From assembly GCA_003554535.1 (NCBI GenBank), contig PWGT01000224.1, positions 1 through 5,161 on the forward strand: DNA of 5,161 bases, read 5' to 3'. The notes below the pieces were generated by a model. That model was not told the DNA's origin, searched no databases, and worked only from the letters and a program-made list of their open reading frames with translations. Within the stretch, counting starts at the first letter, position 1. Every line of letters starts with the position of its first letter. This document shows positions 5,129 through 5,161 of the stretch, piece after piece. The translations under genes and the position numbers were made by a program. Source of the stretch: Syntrophomonadaceae bacterium. GTDB taxonomy: Bacteria; Bacillota_D; Dethiobacteria; DTU022; PWGO01.

Positions 5129-5161
5129 AAAGGAGTGACTGTTTTTAGGAATGAAGAATAA
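5129..5161 (+). other. Possible start region of the next gene (cut by window edge)
   Basis: AAAGGAG at 5129-5135 follows a good promoter. Two starts are conceivable. The ATG at 5151 opens a frame that runs off the window, but it is 15 bases from the AAAGGAG, although an AGGA directly precedes it. The GTG at 5135 overlaps the binding site and stops at 5159-5161 after eight codons, so it is an unlikely gene but could be a leader peptide. Too little is visible to name a product. Confidence 0.25.

Noticed and set aside
1..5161. CRISPR array, tRNA or rRNA gene, complete insertion sequence
   Set aside because: No regularly spaced repeats, cloverleaf or ribosomal sequence, and no intact transposase with terminal inverted repeats were seen on either strand.

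Overview
The window looks like chromosomal DNA from a Gram-positive, probably anaerobic Firmicute of the Clostridia type. This is an inference from strong AGGAGG-type ribosome binding sites, sigma-A-like promoters with a TAAAAT -10 box, an AT-rich sensory cyclic-di-GMP gene, and the families of the decayed genes (WYL regulator, DruA/DUF4338, PAS sensor). No species can be named from the sequence alone.

The left 1.3 kb is relatively GC-rich (hand counts: 37/60 at 1-60 and 40/60 at 601-660). It opens with the 3' end of an alpha/beta-hydrolase gene (to 379). It then becomes a gene graveyard: the C-terminal end of a WYL-type regulator (+, about 383-559), a PAS sensor-domain remnant on the opposite strand (about 575-838), and a multiply frameshifted, 3'-truncated DruA/DUF4338 remnant (+, about 833-1292). 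None of these three can be translated as a whole protein. They abut one another, which suggests successive insertions and deletions.

From about 1300 the DNA turns AT-rich (19/60 GC at 1441-1500). About 400 bases without a recognisable gene carry a candidate promoter, short tandem 10-bp units and small inverted repeats, and lead into the only complete large gene, 1711-4794. It encodes a 1027-residue cytoplasmic signalling protein with four PAS domains, a GAF domain, a GGDEF diguanylate cyclase domain and an HD-GYP phosphodiesterase domain. The signature motifs of both catalytic domains, and the RxxD inhibitory site of the cyclase, are intact. The protein could therefore both make and break cyclic-di-GMP under control of five sensor domains.

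The last 367 bases hold a possible 38-codon ORF, a 10-bp direct repeat, and a good sigma-A-like promoter (5067-5095) followed by a Shine-Dalgarno-like sequence. These suggest that another gene begins at or just beyond the right edge.

The most noteworthy points are the antisense PAS and DruA remnants hidden in a seemingly empty stretch, an in-frame hexapeptide duplication that abuts and forms the cyclase I-site, and a Cys/His cluster in the second PAS domain. I did not find a convincing new multi-gene system.
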